Of a stretch of 64,000 nt of DNA, positions 1 through 12,488 are shown piece after piece. Below the pieces are notes generated by a model. That model searched no databases, was not told the DNA's origin, and saw nothing but the letters and a program-made list of their open reading frames with translations. Location: positions 1,054,001 to 1,118,000 of the forward strand of contig MARA01000010.1 in assembly GCA_001792895.1 (NCBI GenBank), given 5' to 3'. The DNA is from Lentinus brumalis. Lineage: Eukaryota; Basidiomycota; Agaricomycetes; Polyporales; Polyporaceae. Every line of letters starts with the position of its first letter. The stretch's first letter is position 1. The translations under genes were made by a program, and so were the position numbers.

Positions 1-3000
1 GAGCGTGTTCAGAGCCGCCACGGTATCCTCCTCGCCGTCCTCACCCTTGAGCCGTCTCCGGTTGAAGCGAATGTACCAGTTCGTCAGCTCGTCAATGAGG
101 TCGAGCAGGCGCGGGATGATGGTATACAGCCGATACGCCGCCATCTCCTCACGCACAAGGCGGATAAGCGACTGACACCGAGCGAGGATCCAGCGGTCCA
201 TCACGTTCTGCGAGACAGGTGCGTGTGCGTGGTAGACGAACTTGCGGCCGGTCGTCTTCTGCAGAAGAGCCGCCTGGCCGAGGAAGAAGCGGAAGGCATT
301 GAGCCAAGGGAGAAGGACGCGGGAGACGACTTCGCGAACACCGGCTTCCCGGAAACGCAGGTTGTCGCCTCGTACAATGGGGGAGTTCACAAGGAACATC
401 CTGCGAACGACAATATCAGTTCCACGGACTGCGAGGAAATTTCTGTCAAACGTACCTCGTAGCGTCGGCACCGTACTGGTCGATGATGTTGTTCGGGTCC
501 GGGTAGTTCTTCAAACTCTTACTCATCTTCTTGCCGTCCCTGCAGCAAGCGTTAATGTATATATCAAGGGTCGAGGCAACTCACTTACTCTGCCAAGACG
601 AGACCAGTGACAATGAGGTTCTTCCACGGAGCCTTGCCAAACAGATGTGTACCCAGGACGAGCAGAGTGTAGAACCAACCACGCGTCTGGTCGATACCCT
701 CCGACACGAAGTCAGCGGGGAAGCCGTTCTCGAACTTATCCTTGTTCTCGAACGGATAGTGTTGTTGAGCGTACGGCATGCTACGTAGCGGTATGAGGTG
801 AGCCCATGCCTATAGATGTCAAGCAAGGAGCACATACCTGCCAGACTCAAACCAGCAATCGAATACCTCCTCGACACGCTTGAGCTGGCCCTTGCCGGTC
901 TTCGAGGGGATAGTGATGTGGTCGATTTTGTCACGGTGCAGGTCGGTGATGCCAGTGACACCGGATAACCTCTCCAACTCCTCAATGGATCCAATCGGTA
1001 CGATCTGATCAATACAAATGAGCCTCTTGTCGGTCGAGCATAGCCCAACATCCTGTTGCAAGAAGTCAAACGCACCTCCGAGTAGTCCTCGCTGGCCCAT
1101 AGCGGGATGGGCGTGCCCCAATAGCGATTCCGCGAGACGTTCCAGTCTCGCGCGTTCGCAATCCAGTTACCGAATCGACCTTCTCCCACATTCTGCGGCA
1201 CCCACCGGGTCTCCTTGTTGTTTGCTACGAGCTCGTCCGTGATGGGAGCAACACGCACGAACCACGCGGGAATAGCACGGTAGATCAGAGGAGTCCCAGA
1301 TCTGCGGAAGTCTGTCAGGATTATGACTGCTGAAGACCTTGCGCCGTACAGACCTCCAACAGAAGGGATACGAGTGGTTGATGGTGGACTGAACGATCAG
1401 TCGACCCTTGTTCTTGAGCACCTTCTGGATCTCCTTGTCTGCAGCCTGGCGAATGAGATTGTCAGTGCTGATAGATAGCTAGATCCCTGCGATACGCACC
1501 TTCACGTATTGGCCAGCGAAGTCCGTGACTTCGGAGGTGAAGCGACCGGCATCGTCGATCGGGCAAGGGGGCATATCCTCCGGACGCACGATACCATGCT
1601 CGAGAGCGATACGGTGATCGTCCTCACCAAATGCCGGGGCTTGGTGGACGATACCGGTACCATCCTCGTCTGTGACGTAGGTGTCAGTTACGACACGGAA
1701 AGCCCTGTCCTCGAACTATCCCACGGATCGGGTCAGTCTCAATGTGAACCCTGGCGATACCGTGCAGAAGCTTACCTGCTCCGTGAAGTACTCAAACAAC
1801 GGGACGTATCTCCAGCCTTTCAGGTCCGAACCCTTGAAGGTGGCAAGCTTCTTGAACTTGGCCTTCTTCGGGTCCTTGTACAAGGTCTTGAGGAGGCCCT
1901 CGTGCAAGATGAAGTTTTGATCACGCTCGTCGTCATGAATTTTGACATAAGTGAAGTTAGGGTGAACACAGAGAGCAAGGTTAGAGGGAAGGGTCCATGG
2001 AGTCGTCGTCCAGGCGAGAAGGGAGGTCGTGCGGTCGTCAACGAGAGGGAATGCAACGGTGATAGCAGGGTCGTTCACATCCTTGTAGGCGAGACCAGCC
2101 TCGAAATTCGACAACGGTGTTGTGCAGCCGGTGGAATATGGCATGACCTTCAGCCCGCGATACACTTGGCCCTTGTCGTAGAGCGTCTTGAACGCCCACC
2201 AGACACTCTCCATGTATGGCGTGTTGAGGGTCTTGTAATCGTTGTCGAAATCGATCCAACGACCCATGCGCTCAACGGTTCGACGCCAATCCGACGCGTA
2301 CCTCATGACGATGGCACGGCACTCGGCGTTGTACTGCGCAATACCCATTTTCATCACGTCGTCCCGGCTGGTGATCCCGAGTTTCTTGTCGATCTCGTGC
2401 TCGACGGGCAGGCCGTGGGTATCCCAACCGAATCGACGAATGACATGATGGCCGGTGACATGCGCATGTCGTGTGACGATATCCTGTCAAGGGAAACGAT
2501 TCAATGTCAGTCATGAAAGTTGCGATGTCAGTCCCTCAGAAGGCTCATTATTTCCGCGCTATGCAAGTGCCAAACGAGTCACGGCTGGAAGTGACTATGA
2601 GCCGACGGTGGTACAAGCCTGCCGCAAAGCAACTGTCATAGATAGCACCGCTGACTCTCGTTCTCGGAAATGAGTTACTTTTGCTGTTGTCCGCCGTGAG
2701 TGTGGCTGGGAGTGCACGGTCTCACTGCAATCCCCGCACTTTCGCGGCCACTGGGTGTGGCCTAGACGGGCAGAGGAGGGGTTGGCCACCGATTTCCACT
2801 TCCACCACTTCCAACGGCCCTCGTTGCGTGTCTCAGGCTGTCTCCTTGCCGCATCTCTGGCCTCAGAGATCGCCACTTGATGCATTCTCGGCACCATCGA
2901 ACTGTGCGACGACCCCCTTCTTAGCTGAGTCTGAGACATCCAAGCTCTTTGGTGCGTGTGCAGTAAGCCTCGGGCTTCTGAAAGAGTACATCCTTGGGTC

Positions 3001-3330
3001 TGCTGCATCGCCGACTCCAAAGCGAATGCGAGGCGTCTCTGATAATCAACAAGCGTATGAACGTACCTTGATAGTTCCTGCAAGCAGATGTCCGTAGTGC
3101 GGGAGTCCTGTGGCGAATGGAGGGCCGTCGAAGAACGTGTAGGTAGGCTTTCCCTCAGAGAGCTTCAGACTCGTCTGGAAGGCATCGATCTCTCTCCAGT
3201 ACGCGATGACTTTCTCCTCTTCCTTCGCGAAGTTGAATGGTGCAGATACTATATTTTGCCGACATCAGCCTCTAGCCCTCGTTCCAGTGCAAGAGATACT
3301 GAGCTCACAGTTATGCGCAGGGAAAGACAT
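1..3330 (-). CDS. ILS1: Isoleucyl-tRNA synthetase, cytosolic (3' end beyond window)
   Basis: Class I aminoacyl-tRNA synthetase that charges tRNA-Ile in the cytosol. On the minus strand the ATG at 3330 opens a short exon (MSFPAHN), then an intron starting GTGAGC. The next exon reads [16 protein letters not shown] and [18 protein letters not shown], which carries the HIGH-type motif (HYGH) in its isoleucyl form. Further on are a conserved block around 1716-2357 ([20 protein letters not shown], then [17 protein letters not shown] in the editing region), [16 protein letters not shown] near 700, and the signature [13 protein letters not shown] near 510-540. The last visible residues ([19 protein letters not shown]) belong to the anticodon-binding region, so roughly the C-terminal third lies outside. 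Several short introns interrupt the frame. The family assignment is firm; individual exon borders were not all checked. Confidence 0.95.
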
Positions 3331-3910
3331 GTTGTGGGCCTTGAGAGGCTCTTGCCCCCGAGTACCAGAGAGGATGGAGGTGTGAGGTGAAGCTGAATGA
3401 GCACTCGAGTCAAGTCTGCTAAAGTAACTTTCTCCTGGCAGATAAACGCCCTGTTGACTGCACGATCGGATGATCTCAGATCTAATCGCTCAGCTCTCGG
3501 CCCGCAAAACGGTCCGCCAGCAAGGGTACTCAACGTCTGCGTCCACGGTGGAACTTGAAGTGGTTTGAAGTCGCCGAACTTTTCAGCCTGAGTTGCTATC
3601 TTTCGCTTCGCGGAGAGTTACTATGCATGCAGGAGCCCGGTCCGACATGCCGCTTGGTTCGGGAAGGTTGCATCATAGCCAAGGTAGCAGAAGACGACGT
3701 TCAGGTTGGAGAGCGACGCAGAAAAACTACATTGTGGACGGCAAGGACGTGCAGCAGCGATGGAGACGTGTGCGCGGTTTCAGTAGTCATACATTGCGTA
3801 CATACACGCATAACCTGCATACTCGTCAGGCAACCGGGCTGTCAAGCGCGGGCCATGCTGGACGAAGAGCCAAAAAGTGTGATAGAAAGCATGCCGTACA
3901 TGTACATCGT
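3331..3910. other. Intergenic, upstream of ILS1 and downstream of RPL12
   Basis: This 580-base stretch lies between the start of the synthetase gene and the stop codon of RPL12, both on the minus strand. It should hold the ILS1 promoter and 5' leader and the RPL12 3' UTR. I see no convincing TATA box, coding exon or RNA gene in it. Confidence 0.5.
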
Positions 3911-4589
3911 CTACTCATCCGGCACCTCGATCTCCCCGCTGTTGATCTGGTCGATAATGTCGTGGGCAGGCTGGCCGTCAACCGTGCAACCGACACTCTG
4001 CGCCGTGCCGAGAATCTCCTTCGCGCCGTTTGCAAGGGTCCTCGCGAGGGATTTTGACCGCATGGTACGTGCGATGTCAAGAATCTCGTCGAAGGTGACG
4101 TTGCCAGTGTGCTTGATGTTCTTCTCCTTCTTGCGGTCGCGTGGGGGCTCTAGGGACACGAAGAAGTATGAACATACGTTTTCCGCCGTCATACAACGGT
4201 CTCTACCCACCCTTGAGAGCCTTGATAACGAGGGAGGAGGCGGAGGGAACAACGTCGACCTTGGCTTGACGGTTTTGGATGGTGAGTTGGACGGTTACGC
4301 GGAGGCCCTTCCACGCAGAGGTCGCCTTGGCGATATCTTCACCGACCTTCTTCGGTGACTGCATTGCACGACCATTGAGCATCTGCATTCAATGTCCCAG
4401 TAGCACATAGCGACGTACGAGACCCAGAGGACCGATTTTGGGGGCAAGTGCCGAGGAGGCACCGACTTCACCTCCCGTCGCCCGCAGGTAGATGATCTTG
4501 ATTTCGTTGGGGTCCTAGGAAACGAGATTCGTCGTGAGCGCAGATAGAAAGACAACCAGAACGTTGCGACGCACGATCTTGGGGGCCAT
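3911..4589 (-). CDS. RPL12: 60S ribosomal protein L12 (uL11)
   Basis: Large-subunit ribosomal protein of the GTPase-associated stalk base (uL11 family). The ATG at 4589 opens a five-codon exon (MAPKI), followed by an intron starting GTGCGT. The second exon begins [19 protein letters not shown], matching the start of eukaryotic L12. Next come [27 protein letters not shown] and [19 protein letters not shown]. The last exon carries [35 protein letters not shown] and ends [11 protein letters not shown] before the stop at 3911. Length, about 165 residues, agrees with the family. Very short first exons and several introns are usual for ribosomal protein genes. The divergent cyclin gene starts 338 bases away. 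Confidence 0.95.
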
Positions 4590-4927
4590 GGCGGATGTCG
4601 AGGGGGAGGGAAGGAACGGCGGCGAGTATACACAGAACGACCGGATAGATTATCCCAGTCCCGTACCGGAGCGTGTGGTCTAGAATAAGGTTTGGGCGCG
4701 GCTGAAGAGCTGTATAGGTGGTGCGGCATGTGCCGAGGCTACACCAGACGCTGACGGGGGACTGGGCGGCAGTTATCGAGATGATCTACGCGAGGAGGTT
4801 GATTGGGCGCGCGGTCGTCCGGGCCTGAGTCGACTCTGCTTCCCCACATTCCTGCGTTCGCGCTCATCGTCGGGAACAGCGAGCACGACACTTGGCGGTT
4901 GGCGGGCTAGGCTGCCGCAATGGGTGG
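4590..4927. promoter_or_regulatory. Divergent promoter region, RPL12 / Pho80-type cyclin
   Basis: A 338-base interval separates two divergently oriented start codons, so it must contain both promoters and both 5' leaders. I see no clear TATA box. The part next to RPL12 is purine-rich on the plus strand, meaning a pyrimidine-rich leader for RPL12, which is common for fungal ribosomal protein genes. Confidence 0.5.
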
Positions 4928-6038
4928 ATGGAATCTCCAGAGAGGGTTGAACTGCCGGCTGCCTTCGAGGACGCCGATGTAGACGTCCTCGTCCAACTCA
5001 TCGGTGCGTCTCCATCCCGCGATGCTCGTCGAGTCCAACGCTGACCTCCTCGGCAGCCGACATGATGGAACGCGTGATGGCCCACAACGACCAGATCCCT
5101 CTCTCTCCGTGCGTCGAACCCTGCACGTACAGCAGGGAGTGCTGTCGAATGACACTTCACAAACGTACAGCGAAAGTCTCACACGCTTCCACTCCCGCAC
5201 TGCCCCCGGGATCTCCATCCTAGACTACCTGCGGCGTATAGTCAGGTTCACCAAAGCTGAGGTACGTCGGCCACTCTTCTCCTGTTGCACTGCTACAGGT
5301 CACTTACGCAGAGGGGCCAGCGGGCATGTCTCTTGATAACCTTGCACTACATCGATCAGATCTCCGCGCGGATGCCTGCCTTCGTCCTCTCGTCTCTCAC
5401 CTGCCATCGCTTCGTCATCGCGGCCATTTGCGTCTCCAGCAAGTGTCTTTGTGACGCTTTCTGTAGCAATAGCGTCTACGCCAAGGTCGGCGGAATTCCT
5501 GTGGCAGAACTCAACGTTCTCGAGCGCGAATTCCTGCGCATCATTGACTGGAACCTCACGGTCAGCATCTGTTCCTTCTGACTGCGGCTCATGTATACTG
5601 TATACCGGTGTCCTGACTATCCGCCCCAATATCGCTTGTCGTGATCCGCCTGGGTTTCCGATGCAGTGCACTGGGGAAGTCCTGCAGGAATACTACGTCA
5701 ATCTCGTTCGTCAATTCAGCAAGGGCGGCTATGTCATCTCGGATGCCCAGTCGTACAGCAGCCTGTCATCCGACAGTGACATGGACACCGAGTTCTCCCC
5801 CACCTCATCGCCCGCTCCCACCCCACAGCCCGTCATGCAAACTTTGCACCCACACAGTTCCGGCAACGTGCCCTCCACCTCGAGGCGCGAACCCTCGACC
5901 TTTCTCATCGACACGGCCACCCTCGCACCGGAAGCACCGCAGCCTCCCACGCTGGAGCAGAACATGGCCTTCGCGGCGCTCCAGCAAGAGCATGCGCAGG
6001 AGCTCGAGTCCGAGTCGGACATGGACACAGCGCGATAA
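4928..6038 (+). CDS. Pho80/Pcl-type cyclin
   Basis: Cyclin of the Pho80-like (PREG1/Pcl) family, which activates a Pho85-type CDK in phosphate and nutrient signalling. The ATG at 4928 gives MESPERVELPAAFEDADVD, in frame with VLVQLI and, after an intron of about 50 nt (donor near 5004, acceptor ending 5056), ADMMERVMAHNDQIPLSP. Later exons give LTRFHSRTAPGISILDYLRR and CLLITLHYIDQISARMPAF, then HRFVIAAICVSSKCLCDAFC and YAKVGGIPVAELNVLEREFL: the cyclin-box signature of this family. The last exon adds a low-complexity Ser/Pro tail of about 110 residues ending ELESESDMDTAR. It resembles Pho80/Pcl6/Pcl7-like proteins, but the exact subgroup cannot be told by eye. Confidence 0.88.
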
Positions 6039-7116
6039 TCATCCGTGGATGGTTTGCTCTTCGGCTCCACTAGCGTGGACATGACCGGTAATTGAATGTC
6101 TGCCGGGAATGACGCAGGGTACGGGATCATGTGTAGAAGAGCGGTATTAAATTAGATCTAGCCAATACTCGCCTGTTTTCACTAGCAGTGCTTATACTGT
6201 AAGACAACACGATCGATATCTAGCCACACGCGGGGCCTGCGACGTGTGGCCAGTATATCACACCGACCTTCCGAGAGAGTGTCAAGAGAAACGAAGTAAA
6301 TAACAACGGGCTGCAAAAGAGTGTCCGACGATCCTCCGATCCTACTACCGACGTGCGACAGGGCGTGCTAAACGAGCGGATGGAAGTGGGCAAGGTTCCA
6401 CAGTCCGATACGAGCTAACTGAATATGTACCTATCCGAGAACATTGTGATGCGTACGTACGTGTGTGCGAGAGCAGAACGAGGGAGTGATGGGTGGTGGT
6501 GGTGGTGGATGCGGGTAGCAACGATACTATACACATCCTGTACCAGCGAAGACGACGATGCTACGCACTTCCTCGTAAGCCCAACTATGTCCAGCCAATG
6601 TTATTCTCGACGACGACAGGGGTATCGTACAGGCAGATGAGACATTGGTGGCTCGGGCAAGTACGCTACGGCAAGCGGCATGTCGTCTAAGCGGGGAGGG
6701 TGAAGGGCAACAGTCCGTGCAAATATCCCACACCGCGCACCAGGGAGGCTGCGCAGGCGAGGGACGCAGCGAGGGGTGGAAGGGGAGTGGATTACGGCAA
6801 TGATACACGTGCGAGGGGCATTGTTTGATGAGCGGGGCAGGTGAGTTGGGAATTGCAAGGAAGGACATAGCGGAGAAGGTTGATTGACGATGAGCGGGGC
6901 CGAGTGTGCACATCACGACAAGGAAGGGCGATCTCGTTTTTCCATCCGCGGGAGGGGGCCCGCGGCGACGAATACTAATACAACGCGCCAGCCCCCGCAA
7001 CGAGCAGCGGGGAGCAGGTGCGCATGCGGAACAACGTCTACCGACGAGCATAGACGGAAAGAACGAACCCAACCGCGGGTCTCTTCTGACGTGTGGGAGC
7101 GTCACAAGCAGGACGC
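6039..7116. other. Convergent 3' region with a short GGT repeat
   Basis: This interval lies between the cyclin stop codon and the stop codon of the kinase gene on the other strand, so it holds two 3' UTRs. It includes a short (GGT)n tract at about 6491-6508. No exon, tRNA or other feature could be supported. Confidence 0.5.
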
Positions 7117-10100
7117 TCAGCGGCGAAGAGCAGACAGCATCTTCGCGAGAGCGTTGATCTGTCCCTTCTGCACCTTCCGCGGCGAACCGTCGAGCGACTC
7201 GCCTCCCTCCCGGTCTTTGCTGCCACCGTCGCCACGGCCAACATGATCCAGGTCACTCGTGCTCGTCGCCGCATCCGCACGCTGACCGAGGGGTGACTTT
7301 GGGTGCTGCGGGCGTTCGTTGATCGTGTCCAAAGTCAGGTCCGTCGGCTTCTTCGCTCGCCTGTTGCGCACGGGCGGACCACCGAACTTGGCGTCGTCAG
7401 GGTTGGGATACATCTGGCGCGGCAGCTGGTGCAGGTCCCAAGGAGTGCCAGTGACGACTAAAGTAGGAAAATTAGAAGAGAACAGATTGGTGTAGCAAAA
7501 CAGCAACCTACACTTGACATTCGCGGGCATCTGCGACTGGGTGGAGTCCTGCGTGTACTTGCTGCCTTGACTGCGCCAGCTCTGCGACGACACGCTCGTC
7601 GCCGCCGTCGCCACACTACGACTGCTATTGTTGCTGTAGCGCGTGAACGCAGAGGTCGACGTTCCGGCGCTAGACATCGAGCTCCGCCAGTTGCTCGACG
7701 CCATCGAACTCGCGCTCGATGCAAGCGGGCGCCCACTACGTGTGCTTGACGGCGAGATTGCGCGCTCGGATCTCTTGTCCCCGTTGTTGCCGTAGGGGCC
7801 GCCATATCGTCGCTCGGGACTGCTGCGGGGCTGCGGCGAGCGGAACGGGGACCCAGAGGAGGGACCCCATGTCGCGCTTCCCGACGGGCTAACAGAGTAG
7901 GGCGAATGGTTGGGGCGCCGGCCACGGTTCCACGAACCGACGTCGTCGTCGCGGTCTCTGTCGCGACCAGCCGAGGGCGCAGCAGGCGGTTGGGACAACT
8001 TGGCCGAAGGCACTGGCGGTGCGTTGAGGCTCATCAGCAAGTTAGTGACGTTGCTGGCAGTCGCGGACATGTGCTTGCCACCCGGCGTGACTGGCTCAGG
8101 AACACTGGGGATATCCTCTGTAGCAGGGGAGAGCTTCGCACTGGCAGCGGCGCTGGCACTGCCTTTGCCGAAAGACAGCTTCCACTTCGACGACTTCTTG
8201 GAGATGGAGGGAGTGGCAGAACTTGGAGACACAAGAGAAAGAGGAACGGAAGAGTTAAGGAGGGTCAGTGGCGGCAATGCCATGCCGGGGAGGGGATACT
8301 GGCTGGGACGAACGTCCGAGGGAGGCTGGGAGGAAGTACGTGATGTACGAGAGATCTCGCGCGCCAGAGTCTGAGATGCCTGCGCAAGGGTCTCGAGTGT
8401 AACGTCGTGCACCGACGCAGGACTCGTCGGAGACGTCGCCGACGTTGCGCCCTTGCCCTTCCTAGCGCCACGTTTGCGTCGCTTGTGCGTAGACGCAGAG
8501 CGCGAACCAGCTTCACCTTCCATCTCGCCGTCGTGTTCGTGTTGGTCGTGAATGTCATTAAGATGCTCCGCAAGCACGCTCTCCTGTTCGATCTCGCCGT
8601 CGGGGACAGGCGCGAGCATGGTCGAGTTCTCACGCTTGTGCTCGTACGCCGGCGCGAAGGAAGGCGGGCGCGAGAAGTTGCGAGAGGCACGACGAGAGAT
8701 CGTCTCTCCTGCAACCATGGAGTTGCGCAACGAGGGACGACGGGAGTGAGGGATAGACGCAAGGCGGTGACCCTGCACGGAGGAAATGGAGACCGTGCGA
8801 GTGTGACTGTGCGAAGGACCACCGAGAAGGGTGGGCAGGTCCTTGATCCAAAGCCCGAAGTCACGGGCGGAGATCCGCTTGGAGTCGTCCTTCGGGTCGT
8901 CCAGGATGCAGAAGACGTTGTTGGCCAGGAACTCAGCAACGGGGAGCGTCATGCCAGTAAAGCGCTGCATGAAGAAGTTGACGGGCTGTTGGCGGTAGAG
9001 CTCGAACGACGAGCACACGCCTAGCGTGGTGTCCGTCCAGGGGTTATAATGGTACAACCTGACGTAGAACATAAGTCGAGGTTTCCAGGGAGCAGGCTGT
9101 ATGCGCCAACTCACATATTGATAAGCACGATACCAAGTGACCAGACGTCGGCTGCTCGCGGTGAATAAGTAGGATGTATGTTATTACGGCATTCTATACC
9201 AACGTGGTGTCAGCACGGCGCATGAGTAGTAACGGCATGCAATTCAAACATACCGAAACTCATGTAGGGGGCACTGCCACAGTCCATATCCGCCGATTCG
9301 ACATCGGTAGTGGACAAGCCGAAGTCACTGAGCTTGACGATGACCTTACGCTCAGACCGCCCATCGGGGAGCGTCGTCCAACCGTCCGTGACAATGAAGT
9401 TCTCGGGCTTGATGTCGCGGTGGAACACGGAGTTGTCGTGGCAGGTTGCAACAGCCTCGCACATCTGCGAGAACATAGATGCGATGAGGCGGAGGCGAGT
9501 GCGCGAGAGCAGCTGCGCAGGGTTGAGGGAGGACAGAAGACTGGGCGTTGGCGGAGTTCGAGAGGCGCAGCTTGAGTCCGATACCGAAGGCGACGTCGAC
9601 AAGTCCATGGTGGCGGGGTCAATTTCGTAGTGGTCGCGGGCTTGTTCGAGGAAATAGAAAAGGTCTTCACCAGGCACGAACTCGAGAAGAAGAAGCAAGA
9701 AAGAAGGGCTCTCGAGGGTGCGGTGAAGGGTGACGATGTTGGGGTGGGCCGGAAGGGACTGTTGAATGGTGGCCTGAGGGTAGGTATCCAGACTGTTAGT
9801 TGACACAGCATAACAAGGCGTATACGCATACGCACCTCAAACAGCTGAGCCGAAAGCGCCTCCTCGTCAAGGTTTGCTTTCGACAACACTTTGATAGCGT
9901 ATTCGCGACCGTATTCCGTAGACTGGTTACCGAAGTACCCGTCGTCCAAGTCCATGCGTCCAACAGAGATACCATGGCCGTCATCAGAAGGCAGAGGGCG
10001 CGACAGAACCTCGCGCACAAGATACACGACAGCGTAGCTACCTGTACCAAGCTTCCTGACGACCTCGAACTCCTTCGCCGGTTCATCGTAGTCGACCCGC

Positions 10101-10207
10101 GGCTCGGATGAGCTTATCGGGACCCGTGAGACGATCTCGCCTTGAAGAGGCAGACCTTCTCCAACCAAGTCGCCCTGCGAGAGAACATCGACGATGCTTG
10201 AGGACAT
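7117..10207 (-). CDS. Ser/Thr protein kinase, Ksp1/Ran1-like
   Basis: Protein kinase with an N-terminal catalytic domain and a long disordered C-terminus. The domain begins EFEVVRKLGTGSYAVVYLVRE (glycine loop) with EYAIKVLSK as the ATP-binding lysine region. Then come HPNIVTLHRTLESPSFLLLL and the catalytic loop VFHRDIKPENFIVTDGW. LSDFGLSTTD holds the DFG motif, and after two introns the P+1 loop and subdomain IX read FECRNNIHPTYSPRAADVWS and LGIVLINMLYHYNPWTDT. That last segment is typical of fungal Ksp1/Ran1-type kinases linked to nutrient, TOR and meiosis control. A Ser/Thr-rich insert of about 40 residues sits between the hinge and catalytic loop. The C-terminal half (about 600 residues) is rich in Ser, Pro and basic residues. 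The ATG at 10207 was chosen, but the frame stays open upstream to about 10470 without an ATG, so an upstream exon is possible. Confidence 0.88.
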
Positions 10208-12488
10208 CGACGAGTGGCCACTGGAGCGAGAGCGGCCGTCGTACGAGGGGATCTCGGACCGGAGAGGGTGGGGAGAACGAGGGACGGGACTGGAGAGCTG
10301 CCGAGGCGAAGCAGTGAGAGGAGAGCGATGTATCAGTTTGGCGGGGGTGGTTGATACCGGGGAGGGGAGTGGGGAGGGGTAGGTGGAGACAGACGCGGAC
10401 GAAGTGGGGACAGAGCAGTGGGGATGGAGAGGGGAGTCACGGACATGGTGGGGGGAAGGGGTGGGACGACGCGGTCATGAACAGTGAGCTTTGCGGGGCG
10501 GGAATGTCCATTACGGCGGTCGTCGAGGATTCTGTCTCTACCATGGGTGGGCGTGCGCTTCGAGGAGGACAGGGAGAGTGGCGGGAGCTGAACTGGATAC
10601 TGCAACATTAGGTGACAAGCTAGAAGTCGTAAGCCGGAAGTAGACGGGTCTGCGCTCTTGTTCTTCTCGAGAGAGGAGAGGTCGGGCGAGATGTCTTGGA
10701 GAAGGGCGTGGACTACAGACGGACGGGGGCTGGCTCGATATGCATGCAGAGAGGTGGCGGAGGGCTGAACCTGACCAGTCGACGGGGGTGGTGCTCTCCA
10801 ATGAGCTCCTGTCAGACACGGGGAGACTCGGACGCCCCAGGACGTCTACGAGCGGCGGGCAAGCCTGGCTTGGAGGAAGCGATAGGCAGGCAGGCTGGTG
10901 GGAGATGGCAGCAGGAGGCAAAGCTAGCGAGCGGGGATTGAAATATGGCGCGCGAGGATAGCGGTGTGCGGTGCACGCGTACGCGGGTCGGGGGGCCGTC
11001 ACCGTCAGCGGCGCACTCGGGGGCAGACGGGGGACTCACCGCTGACAACAACCACGGCGACGAGGACGGCCAGAGGAGGAAGAGGGGGAGGAACAGAAGG
11101 ACACGAGGAGATTAGGCTAAGGTCTATGGGGATGGGCACGTCTCGCGCAGCACATGGTCTTCTCTTCCACGGAGCCACGCGTGTCTCTTCTACCAGCCCT
11201 TATTTCGCCCATTATTATTCCTGCCCCGGCCTATTCGCAGTGCGGTGCTCGCCGTTTCAATCCCATCAGCCCCCATCACATCTATCCGTCCGACTCCCAT
11301 CTCTATTCCCGTCCGCGTGCTCCCAAGCCCATGTGCCGACCGTATCTCCTCACCCCCGCCCATTCCCCGTCTCTTTCCCGGCCCCGTCTGCGCTGCCGCC
11401 CCCGACGTGCGTGTCGTCCGCGAGGCCCGCTCTCCCGACGTCCGAGGCCCGCTTGGCGACCCTTGGCTCCGCCGCCCCTGGTCTCCATGTGGGGCACCGT
11501 CTTCGCGCTCTCACCCACCTCACACCCCATACGAACGTTCGCTGCAGTCTCCGTTCTCTCGGATGCGCCTGTCACACCCCACCGGCCCATCCTCAGTGCG
11601 GCGTGGTATGTTCCCCGTTACATAGCTAAATTCGCCGGGCCACCGTGAAGGGTATGTCCCTCTCCCTGTCGACGCGCTCTCGATCTCCCTGACTGGCGCC
11701 GCGGCGCAGCCATGGGTGCGCCCGCGTGCAGCCATATGCTCCCGGTCAAACTCCAGGCACTTGCGCTCCCTGATGCACGCCCGGCCGTGCACGATCTCCC
11801 CAAGACCAGGAACCGGACAGCCCAGGACAGCCCTACCATGACGAGCAGCATCGCTGTTTCCGTCTTCTCGACAGCGCACGACCGACGTGTCCCTTCGTGC
11901 GGAGGCCCATCCAGATCCCCGTCTTCCCACCGCCGGCATCCCCTTTTCTGGCATCCGCACCTCCGGAGCCTAACACCGTCGTTGCTCCTGCGATTGCGAC
12001 ATCGTGGCTTCCCTGCTTCTCGACCTTCCACATGCGCAACGTATACGTTGAGTGACAGCGCCTCCGTAACCAACCCAAATACGCAGAAAACGCCACGGCA
12101 ATTACGGACAAGCTTATCAAACGCGCCCTTCCGTTAACCCTAAGTAGCTTTCGCCGTCCCTTCTGTCCTGCATGGGTTCCACATAACACACGAGCAGGCT
12201 GAGCTTGTCTTTGTTGTTCTCCTTCTTCAAGCTTCACACATGGGGCCGTGTCATATGTGTATGTGTACTTGGTGTACTCGGAATAGACATCCTGGCCACC
12301 CAGTGGCCACCCAAAGTCAGCTGGACACTAGTCTCATTCATTTCGGTGATTGACTGCGCACCCCAACGTTCAGACATCTCAGGCAAGTCTGAGGTGCTTG
12401 TGCATAACATGATCGAACCCTGCAAGCGCACCGCGGATGCGTATGTCGTCAGGAGATAACGACACAATGAGTCCCGCTTGGGCCTACA
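10208..12488. other. Long upstream region of the kinase gene
   Basis: About 2.3 kb lies between the UTP6 stop codon and the kinase start, both genes on the minus strand. The part up to about 10470 is open in the kinase frame and Ser/Pro-rich, so it may encode an N-terminal extension. The middle (about 11150-11700) is strongly C-rich on the plus strand, that is purine-rich on the kinase sense strand. ORFs here look like compositional artefacts, and no conserved protein was recognised. Confidence 0.4.

Noticed and set aside
1509..2516. A 335-codon plus-strand frame
   Set aside because: It lies antisense to well conserved isoleucyl-tRNA synthetase exons and is a shadow of them.
10964..11629. 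Open plus-strand frames of up to 221 codons
   Set aside because: They reflect C-rich low-complexity DNA, are open in several overlapping frames and contain no recognisable motif.
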